In this document: positions 1-8,375 of the stretch, one piece after another
Position numbering within the stretch: the stretch's first letter is position 1
How the letters are laid out: the number at the start of each line of letters is the position of its first letter
Assembly (NCBI RefSeq): GCF_946221635.1
Contig: NZ_CAMIHB010000002.1
Span: 62,001-126,000, forward strand
Direction: 5' to 3'
DNA length: 64,000 bases
DNA from: an uncultured Rhodoferax sp.
Lineage (GTDB): Bacteria; Pseudomonadota; Gammaproteobacteria; Burkholderiales; Burkholderiaceae_C
The notes under the pieces: model-generated
What the model was told of the DNA's origin: nothing
The model's database searches: none
What the model saw: only the letters and a program-made list of their open reading frames with translations
Program-made: the position numbers and the translations under genes

Positions 1-652
1 ACTTTTCTGCCGTCTCGGAGCGGCGTGGGTCGATGCAGATAATTCTGGCGCCGTTGCGCTTGGCCACCTGCACATGGCGCCAGAAGTGCACGCTGCTGGC
101 AATCGCGTTGCTGCCCCAGATCAGGATCAGCCGGGATTCTGCAAAGAATTCCACCCGCATGCCCACCTTGTGGCCCAGGGTCTGCGTCAGGGCTTCGGCA
201 CCTGCGGAGGCGCAGATGGTGCGGTCCAGGCGCGCTGCACCCAGGCGGTTGAAGAAGCGCGCCGCCATGCCCTCGCCCTGCACCCGGCCCATGGTGCCCG
301 CGTAGCTATAGGGCTGGATGGCCTGCGGGTCGCGCGCCGCAATCGCTTGCAGGCGTTGGGCAATGTCGGCCAGGGCTTCGTCCCAGCCCACCGGTATGAA
401 CTGGCCGCTGCCTTTGGGGCCCGTGCGTTTGAGGGGGGTGAGCAGGCGCTCGGGGTGGTAGCTGCGCTCGGTGTACCGCGACACCTTGGTGCACAGGGCG
501 CCGGCCGTGGCGGGGTGCTCGGCATTGCCCTGCACCTTGATGGCCACGCCGTCGCGCACGGTCACCACCATGGAACAGGTGTCGGGGCAGTCGTGGGGGC
601 AGGCGCCCAGCACCTTGTGCTCGGCTTCGGAAACGGGAATCTCTGGGATCAT
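1..652 (-). CDS. Molybdopterin oxidoreductase, N-terminal part (runs off the window)
   Basis: The reading frame starts at the ATG at 652 and stays open to the window edge, giving about 217 N-terminal residues. Near the start it has Cys18-x3-Cys22-x3-Cys26 (ACPHDCPDTCSM) and a fourth Cys at about residue 54, the [4Fe-4S] cluster motif at the N terminus of formate-dehydrogenase/DMSO-reductase type molybdoenzymes. Later text such as TICASAGAEALTQTLG and LILIWGSNAIASSVHFW fits the molybdopterin-binding fold. No Tat signal is visible, so a cytoplasmic enzyme is likely. The substrate cannot be named from this fragment. It is divergent from the M20 hydrolase with about 76 bp between starts. Confidence 0.85.
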   Translation of the reverse strand, partial: MIPEIPVSEAEHKVLGACPHDCPDTCSMVVTVRDGVAIKVQGNAEHPATAGALCTKVSRYTERSYHPERLLTPLKRTGPKGSGQFIPVGWDEALADIAQRLQAIAARDPQAIQPYSYAGTMGRVQGEGMAARFFNRLGAARLDRTICASAGAEALTQTLGHKVGMRVEFFAESRLILIWGSNAIASSVHFWRHVQVAKRNGARIICIDPRRSETAEK

Positions 653-728
653 GGCTCTACTTTAGCGAGTCTGCCCTCCAGGGGTGCGCAAGCGGTGCAC
701 AATCCCTGCTCTTGTCGGAGCCTGCACC

Positions 729-1925
729 ATGAAACTGCTAGACCCCATCGTGGCCAACACCCCGCAGATGGCCGCACTGCGCCGTGATCTGCATGCCCAT
801 CCCGAGCTGTGCTTTGAGGAAGTGCGCACCGCCGATCTGGTGGCGGCCACGCTCACCGAATGGGGTATCCCCATCCACCGCGGCCTGGGTACCACCGGAG
901 TCGTGGGCATTGTGAAGGCGGGCACCTCGGACCGTGCGATTGCCCTGCGCGCCGACATGGATGCGCTGCCCATGCAGGAGTTCAACACCTTTGCCCATGC
1001 CAGCCAGCATCCCGGCAAGATGCACGCCTGCGGCCATGACGGGCATACCGCCATGCTGCTGGGGGCCGCGCAGTACCTGGCCCAGAACCGGAATTTTGAT
1101 GGCACCGTTTACCTCGTGTTCCAGCCGGCCGAGGAGGGCGGCGGTGGCGCGCGCGAGATGATCAAGGACGGCCTGTTCGAGCAGTTCCCCGTGGAAGCCG
1201 TATTCGGCATGCACAACTGGCCCAATATGCCGGCTGGCACCATGGCCGCCAGCGCAGGGCCAGTCATGGCATCGAGCAACGAATTCAAGATCACCATCAC
1301 CGGCAAGGGCGGCCACGCGGCCATGCCGCACAACGCCATCGACCCCGTGGTGGTGGCCTGCCAGATGGTGCAGGGTTTCCAGACCATCATCAGCCGCAAC
1401 AAGAAGCCCATCGACGCGGGCGTGATCTCGGTCACCATGATCCACACGGGCGAGGCCACCAACGTGATCCCCGACCATTGCGAGATCCAGGGTACGGTGC
1501 GCACCTTCACTATCGAAGTGTTGGACATGATTGAACAGCGCATGCGTGATCTGGCCCAGCACACCAGCGCCGCCTTTGGCACCACCTGTGACTTTGAGTT
1601 TGTGCGCAACTACCCACCCACCATCAACAGCGCCAAGGAGGCCGAGTTTGCCCGCCAGGTAATGGCCGGTATCGTGGGGAATGACAAAGTGCTGGCCCAG
1701 GAGCCGACCATGGGGGCCGAGGACTTTGCCTACATGCTGCAAGCCAAGCCTGGCTGCTACGCCTTCATTGCCAACGGGGACGGCACCCACCGCGAGATGG
1801 GCCACGGCGGCGGGCCTTGCATGTTGCACAACCCGAGCTACGATTTCAACGATGCCCTGCTTCCGCTGGGGGCCACCTACTGGGTGCGGCTGACCGAGCA
1901 ATGGCTCACGCCGCAAGGTGGATGA
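729..1925 (+). CDS. M20 family metallo-amidohydrolase (hippurate hydrolase / N-acyl-amino-acid amidohydrolase type)
   Basis: This is a 398-residue cytoplasmic zinc amidohydrolase. The M20D signatures are in order: HAHPEL near residue 22, ALRADMDALP near 72, the metal-binding CGHDGHTAM at 101-109, QPAEEGGGGAREM near 132, FGMHNWP near 160, GGHAAMPH in the lid domain and MGAEDFAYML near 330. The family removes an acyl or benzoyl group from an amino acid. Hippurate hydrolase is the usual database name, but the acyl preference is not visible here. The start at 729 is chosen because a GGAG lies 8 nt upstream; an in-frame earlier ATG at 684 lacks such a site and would add 15 unrelated residues. Confidence 0.9.
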   Translation: MKLLDPIVANTPQMAALRRDLHAHPELCFEEVRTADLVAATLTEWGIPIHRGLGTTGVVGIVKAGTSDRAIALRADMDALPMQEFNTFAHASQHPGKMHACGHDGHTAMLLGAAQYLAQNRNFDGTVYLVFQPAEEGGGGAREMIKDGLFEQFPVEAVFGMHNWPNMPAGTMAASAGPVMASSNEFKITITGKGGHAAMPHNAIDPVVVACQMVQGFQTIISRNKKPIDAGVISVTMIHTGEATNVIPDHCEIQGTVRTFTIEVLDMIEQRMRDLAQHTSAAFGTTCDFEFVRNYPPTINSAKEAEFARQVMAGIVGNDKVLAQEPTMGAEDFAYMLQAKPGCYAFIANGDGTHREMGHGGGPCMLHNPSYDFNDALLPLGATYWVRLTEQWLTPQGG

Positions 1926-1961
1926 CAGTATGATCCGTGCAGAATGTAAGGGGAGGTAACC

Positions 1962-2570
1962 ATGACCAATTGGAGTGAGTTGAACTCCCGCGAACGCCCC
2001 GCTGGCCTGCCCAGTGCCGTGCGCCGCCAGATGGGGGCTGGCCAGTACCGCTACACCTTCGTCCACGAGGATCTGGAAATCGACGATCCTTCGCTGGACG
2101 TGTCGGGCCGTCACTTTGTGTCGCCGCGTGACTATGGCTTCAGCATCCGTGGTTTTCAGGGTGGCAAGACCGCCTGGGCCCGTGACTTTGCCAACGGCAC
2201 CATGCTGGTGGTCAATGCCGACGGGCAGTCCCATGTGCTGTCCCCCCGTACGCCTTCACGCATTCTGTTCGTGGCGCCGGACGGCTCGCTGTTGCAGGAC
2301 AGCGCCTTGACCGCGCGCGCGGCCCCGCGCGCGCCGGAGCTGGTCACCATCCGTCTGTCGCTGGTTGCCACGGTGGATCTGCAGGGCGAGTCACCCGAGG
2401 CGGCCCGTGCCCTGCTCATGCGCATGGTGGACCGGGGCATCGTGGGCGGCGCACGCCCCGGCGAGCCGGATGCCACCGTGGTCGAGTACGCGTTTGAAGG
2501 TGCGGCTGTGCTGCCGCCCGAGAACCCCAGCTCCAGCCACACCGATTTCTCGCAACTGCTGGATCTCTAG
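1962..2570 (+). CDS. Conserved hypothetical protein, 202 aa
   Basis: I do not recognise this family. The gene has an excellent ribosome site (GGGGAGGTAACC before the ATG) and starts 36 nt after the M20 hydrolase stop, so the two are probably co-transcribed. The product is soluble, without signal peptide or membrane segment. The first 120 residues are rich in beta-type sequence (GQYRYTFVHEDLEI, YGFSIRGFQGGKT), followed by an alpha/beta stretch with TIRLSLVATVDLQGE and a polar C terminus. It converges with coaX, 12 nt away. No function is proposed. Confidence 0.75.
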   Translation: MTNWSELNSRERPAGLPSAVRRQMGAGQYRYTFVHEDLEIDDPSLDVSGRHFVSPRDYGFSIRGFQGGKTAWARDFANGTMLVVNADGQSHVLSPRTPSRILFVAPDGSLLQDSALTARAAPRAPELVTIRLSLVATVDLQGESPEAARALLMRMVDRGIVGGARPGEPDATVVEYAFEGAAVLPPENPSSSHTDFSQLLDL

Positions 2571-2582
2571 CCCGGCCGTGTC

Positions 2583-3362
2583 TCAGGCCTGGGCTACGGG
2601 GGCGTAGCGCCCTTGGGCCATCTGCAGCAGCCCGTCAAAAATCAGGTTGTCCACCAGTTCAAACGGCCGCGTCATGCTGGGGGCCATCTTCCAGCCTGCG
2701 CCACCGGTCATGATGCACTTGGGTTCTGCGCCGCAGTGCGTCGTCACATGTTGCACCATGCGCTCCACGGCACCCGCAATGGCGTAGGTACCGCCGCTGG
2801 TCAGCGCGTCGCTGGTGTTGGTGGGGAAGTGGCGCACCTCGCCCGTGGGCACGTGCAAGCCGGCTGTACCGGACTCCAGCGCGCGCAACATGATGCCGTG
2901 GCCCGGCAGGATCAAGCCGCCCAGGAATTTGCCGTCGGCATCGATGGCTTCCACAGTCACCGCCGTACCCACCATCACCACCACCATGGGCCGGGCCGGG
3001 CCCTGGGCGCGCATATGGTGGTAGGCACCGATCATGGCCACCCAGCGGTCCGCTCCCAGGCGTGTGGGGTGGTCATAGCCGTTGCGCAGACCGGCCTCGG
3101 CCTCGCTGGAGACCACCCACTGCGGCACCACGTCCCAGGCGTCCATCTGCTCCTGCACACGGCGCTTCACCGCATCGCCGGCCACCACGCAGCCCAGCAC
3201 ATGGCGGGGCGCCCGCAGGCCGCGCCAGGCGCCGTCGGCCAGCTTGTCGATGTTCTCCAGGAATTCGGCGCCCTGGGCCAGCAGGGGGGCGCCAGGCGCG
3301 GGGCTGGCGTACTGCGCCCACTTGAGTCGCGTATTGCCAATATCCAGGGCAAGAAAAGTCAT
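2583..3362 (-). CDS. coaX: Type III pantothenate kinase
   Basis: The 259-residue product phosphorylates pantothenate, the first step of coenzyme A synthesis, without the CoA feedback seen in type I kinases. It has the ASKHA phosphate-1 motif DIGNTRLKW at residues 7-15, the pantothenate-site motif LGADRWVAMIGAYH near residue 102, and GTAVTVEAID followed by FLGGLILPG near 130-150, with a glycine-rich ATP-site segment (TGGAGWKM) towards the C terminus. Length and motif order are normal. In many beta-proteobacteria coaX follows birA, but here it is followed downstream by nothing on its strand and preceded by the persulfide dioxygenase fusion gene. Confidence 0.95.
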   Translation of the reverse strand: MTFLALDIGNTRLKWAQYASPAPGAPLLAQGAEFLENIDKLADGAWRGLRAPRHVLGCVVAGDAVKRRVQEQMDAWDVVPQWVVSSEAEAGLRNGYDHPTRLGADRWVAMIGAYHHMRAQGPARPMVVVMVGTAVTVEAIDADGKFLGGLILPGHGIMLRALESGTAGLHVPTGEVRHFPTNTSDALTSGGTYAIAGAVERMVQHVTTHCGAEPKCIMTGGAGWKMAPSMTRPFELVDNLIFDGLLQMAQGRYAPVAQA

Positions 3363-3417
3363 GTCGCTTTTTTAGGGATGTCTCTGGTACCTATTGTGCA
3401 ACCTCTGACCTGCCAGG

Positions 3418-4530
3418 TTAGCCCTGCCGCCAGGGCAGGCCGCGCAGGCGCCAGCCGCCGCGGTGGCCGCGCTGGGCGTTGGCGTCGGGGTCGCCCTCGA
3501 AGCCTTCGAGGATGTTGTAGGCCTGCAGACCGAGCTCGGTGGCGCGTTTGGCCGCTGCGATGGAGCGCACGCCACTGCGGCACAGCAGCAGGACTTTCTG
3601 TCCGGCCGGTACGGCGGCCTGCAGGTCGGCGTCGAATTGCGGGTTCATGGCCATGCCGGGCCACTGCTTCCAGGCCAGGGCCACGGCGCCTGGCACAAAC
3701 CCCACCCATTCGCGCTCCGCATCGGTACGTACATCCACCAGCACCGCCTCTCCGGCTTGCCACCAGGCGCAGGCCAGCTCGGGGCTCACGTCACCGGCAT
3801 AGCCCGCCGCCGCCTGGGCCTGGGTACTGCCCGCGCTGCCGGCGTCATGCCGCACGCCGGAGCTCAGGTTGGCGGGCACGGCCTCGTCCATGCGGCGCGG
3901 GCGCGGCAGGTTCAGGCTGTCCATGGTGGCGACGAACTCGGCCAGGGTTTTACCTGCGATGCGTGCATTGCCATTTTTTTCGGTGCCGATGGTGCTGCGG
4001 GTGCGGCCCTGGTAGTCATGGCCGGGCCAGACGGTGGTGGCGTCGGGCAGTGTAAAGAGCTGCAGGGTGATGCTGCGGTACAGGTCCTCTGCGCTGCCGG
4101 ACTGGAAGTCGGTGCGCCCACAGCCGCCGATGAGCAGGGTGTCGCCGGTGAAGACGTGGTCGCGCCAGGTAAAGCTCATGCTGCCACTGGTGTGTCCGGG
4201 CGTGTGCAGTGCGCGCAGGGTCTCGCCGCCAAATTGCAGCGTCTGCCCATGTTGCAGCTGAACTGCTGCGGTGCCAATGCCGCAGCCGGCAGGGGCGGCC
4301 GTGCGGGCGCCGGTATGTTCGGCCAGCAATGCGGCGCTGGTGATGTGGTCGGCGTGCGCATGGGTCTCTATGGCCCATTGCAATTTGAGGCCGTATTGGC
4401 GCAGTGTGGCCAGGTCGCGTTCCAGTTGCTCGTCCACCGGGTCCACGATGAGGGCATCGCGGCTGGCCTCGTCAAACAGGATGTAGGTATAGGTACTGGA
4501 CGCCGGGTCGAAGAGCTGGATGGGTTGCAT
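3418..4530 (-). CDS. Persulfide dioxygenase-rhodanese fusion (ETHE1-like MBL fold plus rhodanese domain)
   Basis: The protein has 370 residues in two domains. Residues 1 to about 230 are an ETHE1-type metallo-beta-lactamase fold with THAHADH at 56-62, LHTPGHTSG, FTGDTLLIGGCGRTDF and WPGHDYQGR, the non-haem iron ligands of glutathione-persulfide dioxygenases. Residues from about 265 are a rhodanese domain (VDVRTDAEREW, catalytic Cys in LLLCRSGVRS near 317). Natural fusions of this architecture are known in Burkholderia-type bacteria, where they turn glutathione persulfide into sulfite and thiosulfate. The linker between domains is Ala/Ser/Gln rich. A role in cytoplasmic sulfide detoxification follows from the family. 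No other sulfide gene lies beside it. Confidence 0.9.
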   Translation of the reverse strand: MQPIQLFDPASSTYTYILFDEASRDALIVDPVDEQLERDLATLRQYGLKLQWAIETHAHADHITSAALLAEHTGARTAAPAGCGIGTAAVQLQHGQTLQFGGETLRALHTPGHTSGSMSFTWRDHVFTGDTLLIGGCGRTDFQSGSAEDLYRSITLQLFTLPDATTVWPGHDYQGRTRSTIGTEKNGNARIAGKTLAEFVATMDSLNLPRPRRMDEAVPANLSSGVRHDAGSAGSTQAQAAAGYAGDVSPELACAWWQAGEAVLVDVRTDAEREWVGFVPGAVALAWKQWPGMAMNPQFDADLQAAVPAGQKVLLLCRSGVRSIAAAKRATELGLQAYNILEGFEGDPDANAQRGHRGGWRLRGLPWRQG

Positions 4531-4660
4531 GGCAGGGCAAATCGCGGGAGGGGAATGACGCCAGGTAACAGGGCGGATGGGGTCTTGCCACTGTACTGGA
4601 TTTGGCGGCGGCAGAGGCCGGGTAAATGCGTAAGCCAGGGTTGGGGTAGATGGTTTACAG

Positions 4661-4682
4661 TTGACGTTTACGTAAACGTCAA
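4661..4682. promoter_or_regulatory. Perfect 22-bp palindrome upstream of icmF (candidate LiuR-type operator)
   Basis: The half-site TTGACGTTTAC is followed immediately by its exact reverse complement, with no spacer and no mismatch, 46 nt before the icmF start. The form resembles the operators described for the MerR-family regulator LiuR of branched-chain amino acid breakdown in beta-proteobacteria. That match is from memory and is an inference. The position fits a promoter-proximal operator. Confidence 0.7.
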
Positions 4683-4728
4683 TTCATCCGTTTCCGGTCC
4701 CGTTTGGCCCCTTTTTTCGAGAGCACCC

Positions 4729-7700
4729 ATGACCGATCTGTCTGCTGATTTCAAGGCCCTGGCCAACTACCGCCCCACGCACAAGGTGCGCTTTGTCACG
4801 GCGGCCAGCCTGTTTGATGGGCACGACGCCGCCATCAACATCATGCGGCGCATCCTGCAGGGCATGGGCGCCGAGGTGATTCACCTGGGCCACAACCGCA
4901 GCGTGGACGAGGTGGTGACCGCCGCGCTGCAGGAAGACGTGCAGGGCATTGCCATCAGCTCTTACCAGGGCGGCCACGTGGAGTACTTCAAGTACATGGT
5001 GGACCTGCTCAAGGCCCGGGGCGGGGCGCACATCCAGGTGTTTGGCGGCGGTGGCGGCGTCATCGTGCCGGCCGAAATCCGCGAGCTGCATGCCTATGGC
5101 GTGGCGCGTATCTACAGCCCCGAAGACGGCCAGCGCATGGGCCTGCAGGGCATGATCGGCGAGATGGTGATGCGCTGCGACAAGGACATCACCACACTGG
5201 CGCCCACCGAACTTTCCGCCATCCAGGGCCACACCGAGGCCAGTTGGCGCGCCCTGGCCCAACTGCTGACGGCCATCGAAGGTTCCAAGGTAAATCCGGA
5301 CCTAGCCCAGAAAGTACGTGCGCTGGCAGCTAGCAAAAATATAGCAACCATAGGCATCACCGGCACCGGTGGCGCGGGCAAGTCCAGCCTGACCGATGAG
5401 CTGATCCGTCGCCTGCGCCTGGATCAGAACGACAGCCTGCGCGTGGCGGTCATCTCGATTGACCCCAGCCGCCGCAAGAGCGGTGGTGCGCTGTTGGGTG
5501 ACCGCATCCGCATGAATGCCATCGCGCCATGGCAACAGGGTGCGCGGGTGTTCATGCGCTCATTGGCCACGCGCGACTTCGGCTCCGAGATCAGCGCCGC
5601 CCTGCCGGATGTGATTGCGGCCTGCAAGGTGGCGGGTTTTGACCTGGTGGTGGTGGAGACCTCGGGCATCGGCCAGGGCGACGCGGCCATCGTGCCGCAT
5701 GTGGATGTGCCGCTGTACGTGATGACGCCGGAGTTTGGCGCGGCCAGCCAGCTCGAAAAGATCGATATGCTGGACTTTGCCGAGTTCGTTGCCATCAACA
5801 AGTTCGATCGCAAGGGGGCCAGCGACGCGCTGCGCGATGTGGCCAAGCAGGTGCAGCGCAACAAGGAGGCCTGGGGCAAACGGCCCGAGGAGATGCCGGT
5901 GTTTGGCACCATGGCGGCACGCTTCAACGACGATGGCGTCACGGCGCTCTACCAGGCGCTGAAAGTCCGCCTGCAGGCCCTGGGTGTGCCGCTGAAAGAC
6001 GGCGCACTGCCGCCGGTGAGTGTGCGCCACAGCAGCAACCAGACCCCCGTGGTGCCCGCTGCGCGCACGCGCTACCTGGCCGAAATCAGCGACACCGTGC
6101 GTGGCTACAAGAAGCGGGCGCGCGAACAAGCCCGGTTGGCCCGCGAGGTGCAGCAGCTGCGCGAGAGCCGTCGCATGTTGCTGGAGGCCAATCCCGAAAA
6201 GAACGGTGCCGTGGCTGCCGTAAGCGATCTGGCCCAGCAGCGCGAGGAGCGCCTGGGCGCGGCCGAGCGCAAGCTGCTGGCCCAGTGGCCCGAGATGCAA
6301 AAGGCCTATGCGGGCGACGAGTACGTGGTGAAAATCCGCGACAAGGAAATCCGCACGGCGCTGACCACCAAGAGCCTGAGTGGTACCACCATCCGCAAAG
6401 TGGCCCTGCCGCAGTACGAGGACCATGGCGAGATCCTGAAATGGCTGATGCTGGACAACGTGCCTGGCAGCTACCCCTATACGGCCGGCACCTTTGCCTT
6501 CAAGCGCGAGGGCGAAGACCCCACGCGCATGTTTGCGGGCGAGGGCGACTCCTTCCGCACCAACCGCCGCTTCAAGCTGCTCAGTGAGGGCATGCCGGCC
6601 AAGCGCCTCTCCACCGCCTTCGACTCGGTCACGCTCTATGGCAATGACCCCGACCCACGCCCCGACATCTACGGCAAGGTGGGCAACAGCGGCGTGAGCA
6701 TCGCCACACTGGATGACATGAAGGTGCTGTACGGCGGCTTTGACCTCTGCAACCCCAGCACCTCGGTCAGCATGACCATCAATGGCCCCGCACCCAGCAT
6801 CCTGGCCATGTTCATGAACACGGCCATCGACCAGAATCTGGACAAGTTCAAGGCCGACAACGGCCGCGAACCCACGGACACCGAGGCCGCCAAGATCAAG
6901 GAATGGGTGCTGGCCAATGTGCGCGGCACGGTACAGGCCGACATCCTGAAAGAAGACCAGGGCCAGAACACCTGCATCTTCAGCACCGAGTTTTCACTGA
7001 AGGTGATGGGCGATATTGCCGAGTACTTTGTGCACCATGACGTGCGCAACTTCTATAGCGTGTCGATCTCGGGCTACCACATCGCCGAGGCCGGCGCTAA
7101 CCCCATCAGCCAGCTCGCGTTCACGCTGTCCAACGGCTTCACCTTCGTGGAGGCCTACCTCGCGCGCGGCATGCACATCGATGACTTTGCACCCAACCTG
7201 AGCTTCTTCTTCAGCAACGGCATGGACCCTGAGTACACGGTGATGGGCCGTGTGGCGCGCCGCATCTGGGCCGTGGCCATGAAGGAAAAATACGGTGCCA
7301 ACGAGCGCAGCCAGAAGCTCAAGTACCACATCCAGACCTCGGGCCGCTCCCTGCACGCGCAGGAAATCCAGTTCAACGACATCCGCACCACGCTGCAGGC
7401 GCTGATTGCCATCTACGACAACTGCAACAGCCTGCACACCAACGCCTTCGACGAAGCCATCACCACGCCCACCGAGGACAGCGTGCGACGTGCCATGGCC
7501 ATCCAGCTCATCATCAACCGCGAGTGGGGCCTGGCCAAGAACGAGAACCCCAACCAGGGCGCCTTCATCATCGAAGAGCTGACGGAGCTGGTGGAAGAGG
7601 CCGTGCTGAAAGAGTTTGAAAGCATTGCCGAGCGCGGCGGCGTGCTGGGAGCCATGGAGACCGGTTACCAGCGCGGCAAGATCCAGGACGAGAGCATGCA

Positions 7701-8022
7701 CTACGAGATGCTCAAGCACACGGGCGAGCTGCCCATCATCGGCGTCAACACCTTCCGCAACCCGCATGGGGACCAGGTGCTGGAAAAGCTGGAGCTGGCC
7801 CGCAGTACCGACGATGAAAAGCAGAGCCAGCTGCAGCGCCTGCAGGCCTTCCACGCCCGCCACGCAGACGCGGCGCCCGCCATGCTCAAGCGTCTGCAGC
7901 AGGCGGTCATTGCCAACCAGAACGTGTTCGAGGTGCTGATGGACGCCGTGCGGGTCTGCTCCCTGGGCCAGATCACCAGCGCGCTGTTTGAGGTGGGGGG
8001 GCAGTACCGCAGGAATATGTAA
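4729..8022 (+). CDS. icmF: Fused isobutyryl-CoA mutase (B12-dependent, with built-in G-protein chaperone)
   Basis: The 1097-residue protein joins three parts normally made as separate chains. Residues about 17-150 form the cobalamin-binding domain (base-off His32 in FDGHDAAI, glycine run GGGGGVI near 107-113). Residues about 205-420 are a MeaB-type GTPase (Walker A GTGGAGKSS near 212, NKFD near 357). The rest is the substrate-binding TIM barrel (LPQYEDHGEILKWLML, DPDPRPDIYGKVGNSG, TSGRSLHAQEIQFND). It interconverts isobutyryl-CoA and butyryl-CoA; homologues also act on isovaleryl- and pivalyl-CoA. The start at 4729 is the first one that begins the B12 domain; the frame is open far upstream only because it runs antisense to the fusion gene. 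The 22-bp palindrome at 4661 probably controls it. Confidence 0.95.
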   Translation: MTDLSADFKALANYRPTHKVRFVTAASLFDGHDAAINIMRRILQGMGAEVIHLGHNRSVDEVVTAALQEDVQGIAISSYQGGHVEYFKYMVDLLKARGGAHIQVFGGGGGVIVPAEIRELHAYGVARIYSPEDGQRMGLQGMIGEMVMRCDKDITTLAPTELSAIQGHTEASWRALAQLLTAIEGSKVNPDLAQKVRALAASKNIATIGITGTGGAGKSSLTDELIRRLRLDQNDSLRVAVISIDPSRRKSGGALLGDRIRMNAIAPWQQGARVFMRSLATRDFGSEISAALPDVIAACKVAGFDLVVVETSGIGQGDAAIVPHVDVPLYVMTPEFGAASQLEKIDMLDFAEFVAINKFDRKGASDALRDVAKQVQRNKEAWGKRPEEMPVFGTMAARFNDDGVTALYQALKVRLQALGVPLKDGALPPVSVRHSSNQTPVVPAARTRYLAEISDTVRGYKKRAREQARLAREVQQLRESRRMLLEANPEKNGAVAAVSDLAQQREERLGAAERKLLAQWPEMQKAYAGDEYVVKIRDKEIRTALTTKSLSGTTIRKVALPQYEDHGEILKWLMLDNVPGSYPYTAGTFAFKREGEDPTRMFAGEGDSFRTNRRFKLLSEGMPAKRLSTAFDSVTLYGNDPDPRPDIYGKVGNSGVSIATLDDMKVLYGGFDLCNPSTSVSMTINGPAPSILAMFMNTAIDQNLDKFKADNGREPTDTEAAKIKEWVLANVRGTVQADILKEDQGQNTCIFSTEFSLKVMGDIAEYFVHHDVRNFYSVSISGYHIAEAGANPISQLAFTLSNGFTFVEAYLARGMHIDDFAPNLSFFFSNGMDPEYTVMGRVARRIWAVAMKEKYGANERSQKLKYHIQTSGRSLHAQEIQFNDIRTTLQALIAIYDNCNSLHTNAFDEAITTPTEDSVRRAMAIQLIINREWGLAKNENPNQGAFIIEELTELVEEAVLKEFESIAERGGVLGAMETGYQRGKIQDESMHYEMLKHTGELPIIGVNTFRNPHGDQVLEKLELARSTDDEKQSQLQRLQAFHARHADAAPAMLKRLQQAVIANQNVFEVLMDAVRVCSLGQITSALFEVGGQYRRNM

Positions 8023-8110
8023 GGCCCGGAGATGCAGGGGCTTTGTCGGGCAATTGGATACTTCGGCGGATCGGCTTGCGCGTACTGTGCAGCTTTCTGG
8101 AGGTATTCCC

Positions 8111-8308
8111 ATGGCAGACGAAGTCCCTACCGACCAACTGGTCGCCGCACTGGTCATGAAAGCTGCGGATGACGTGGCCTCGGGCATGACGCGGGCCCAG
8201 GTCGTCCAGGCCCTGGTCGATCTGGCCGCCACGCGCGAGGTGGCAGAAGCCATTGCGCTGCGGGGTGAAGACCTTTATGTATCCCGGGGCGGCGTGCTCA
8301 AACGCTGA
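8111..8308 (+). CDS. Small hypothetical protein, 65 aa
   Basis: A compact acidic-to-neutral helical protein (ADEVPTDQLVAALVMKAADD, then GMTRAQVVQALVDLAATREV) ending in GGVLKR. It has a strong ribosome site, TGGAGG 9 nt before the ATG, which supports it as a real gene despite its size. It lies 88 nt after icmF and 66 nt before the GGDEF-EAL gene. There is no signal peptide or membrane segment. I recognise no family and propose no function. Confidence 0.6.
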   Translation: MADEVPTDQLVAALVMKAADDVASGMTRAQVVQALVDLAATREVAEAIALRGEDLYVSRGGVLKR

Positions 8309-8346
8309 TTCCTGACGCCCCGGACAGGGGTGGTGCGCTTATTGCT

Positions 8347-8375
8347 TGGTCTTGCACCTATAAGGTGCAAGACCA
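8347..8375 (+). promoter_or_regulatory. Perfect 13-bp hairpin covering the ribosome site of the GGDEF-EAL gene
   Basis: TGGTCTTGCACCT at 8347-8359 pairs exactly with AGGTGCAAGACCA at 8363-8375 across a 3-nt loop (ATA). The only Shine-Dalgarno-like bases for the downstream ATG at 8375, AAGGTG at 8362-8367, lie in the loop edge and the right arm, and the A of the ATG is the last paired base. In RNA this would hide the ribosome site. There is no T-run after it, so it is not a standard terminator. Translational control is inferred. Confidence 0.6.

Noticed and set aside
738..2234. Long minus-strand open frame of nearly 500 codons opposite the M20 hydrolase
   Set aside because: It is the antisense shadow of a clear gene in GC-rich DNA; its translation is Gly/His/Val-rich without domain motifs.
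3463..4728. In-frame upstream extension of icmF by about 420 codons
   Set aside because: It runs antisense to the persulfide dioxygenase-rhodanese gene, and icmF homologues start at the B12 domain; the ATG at 4729 and the palindrome before it define the gene.
5327..5350. GCTAGCAAAAATATAGC inside icmF, resembling the head of the dispersed repeat
   Set aside because: It encodes the first strand of the GTPase domain (SKNIATIGITG) and lacks the conserved TTGCGCA and CACGAGGGCTG blocks, so it is not counted as a copy.
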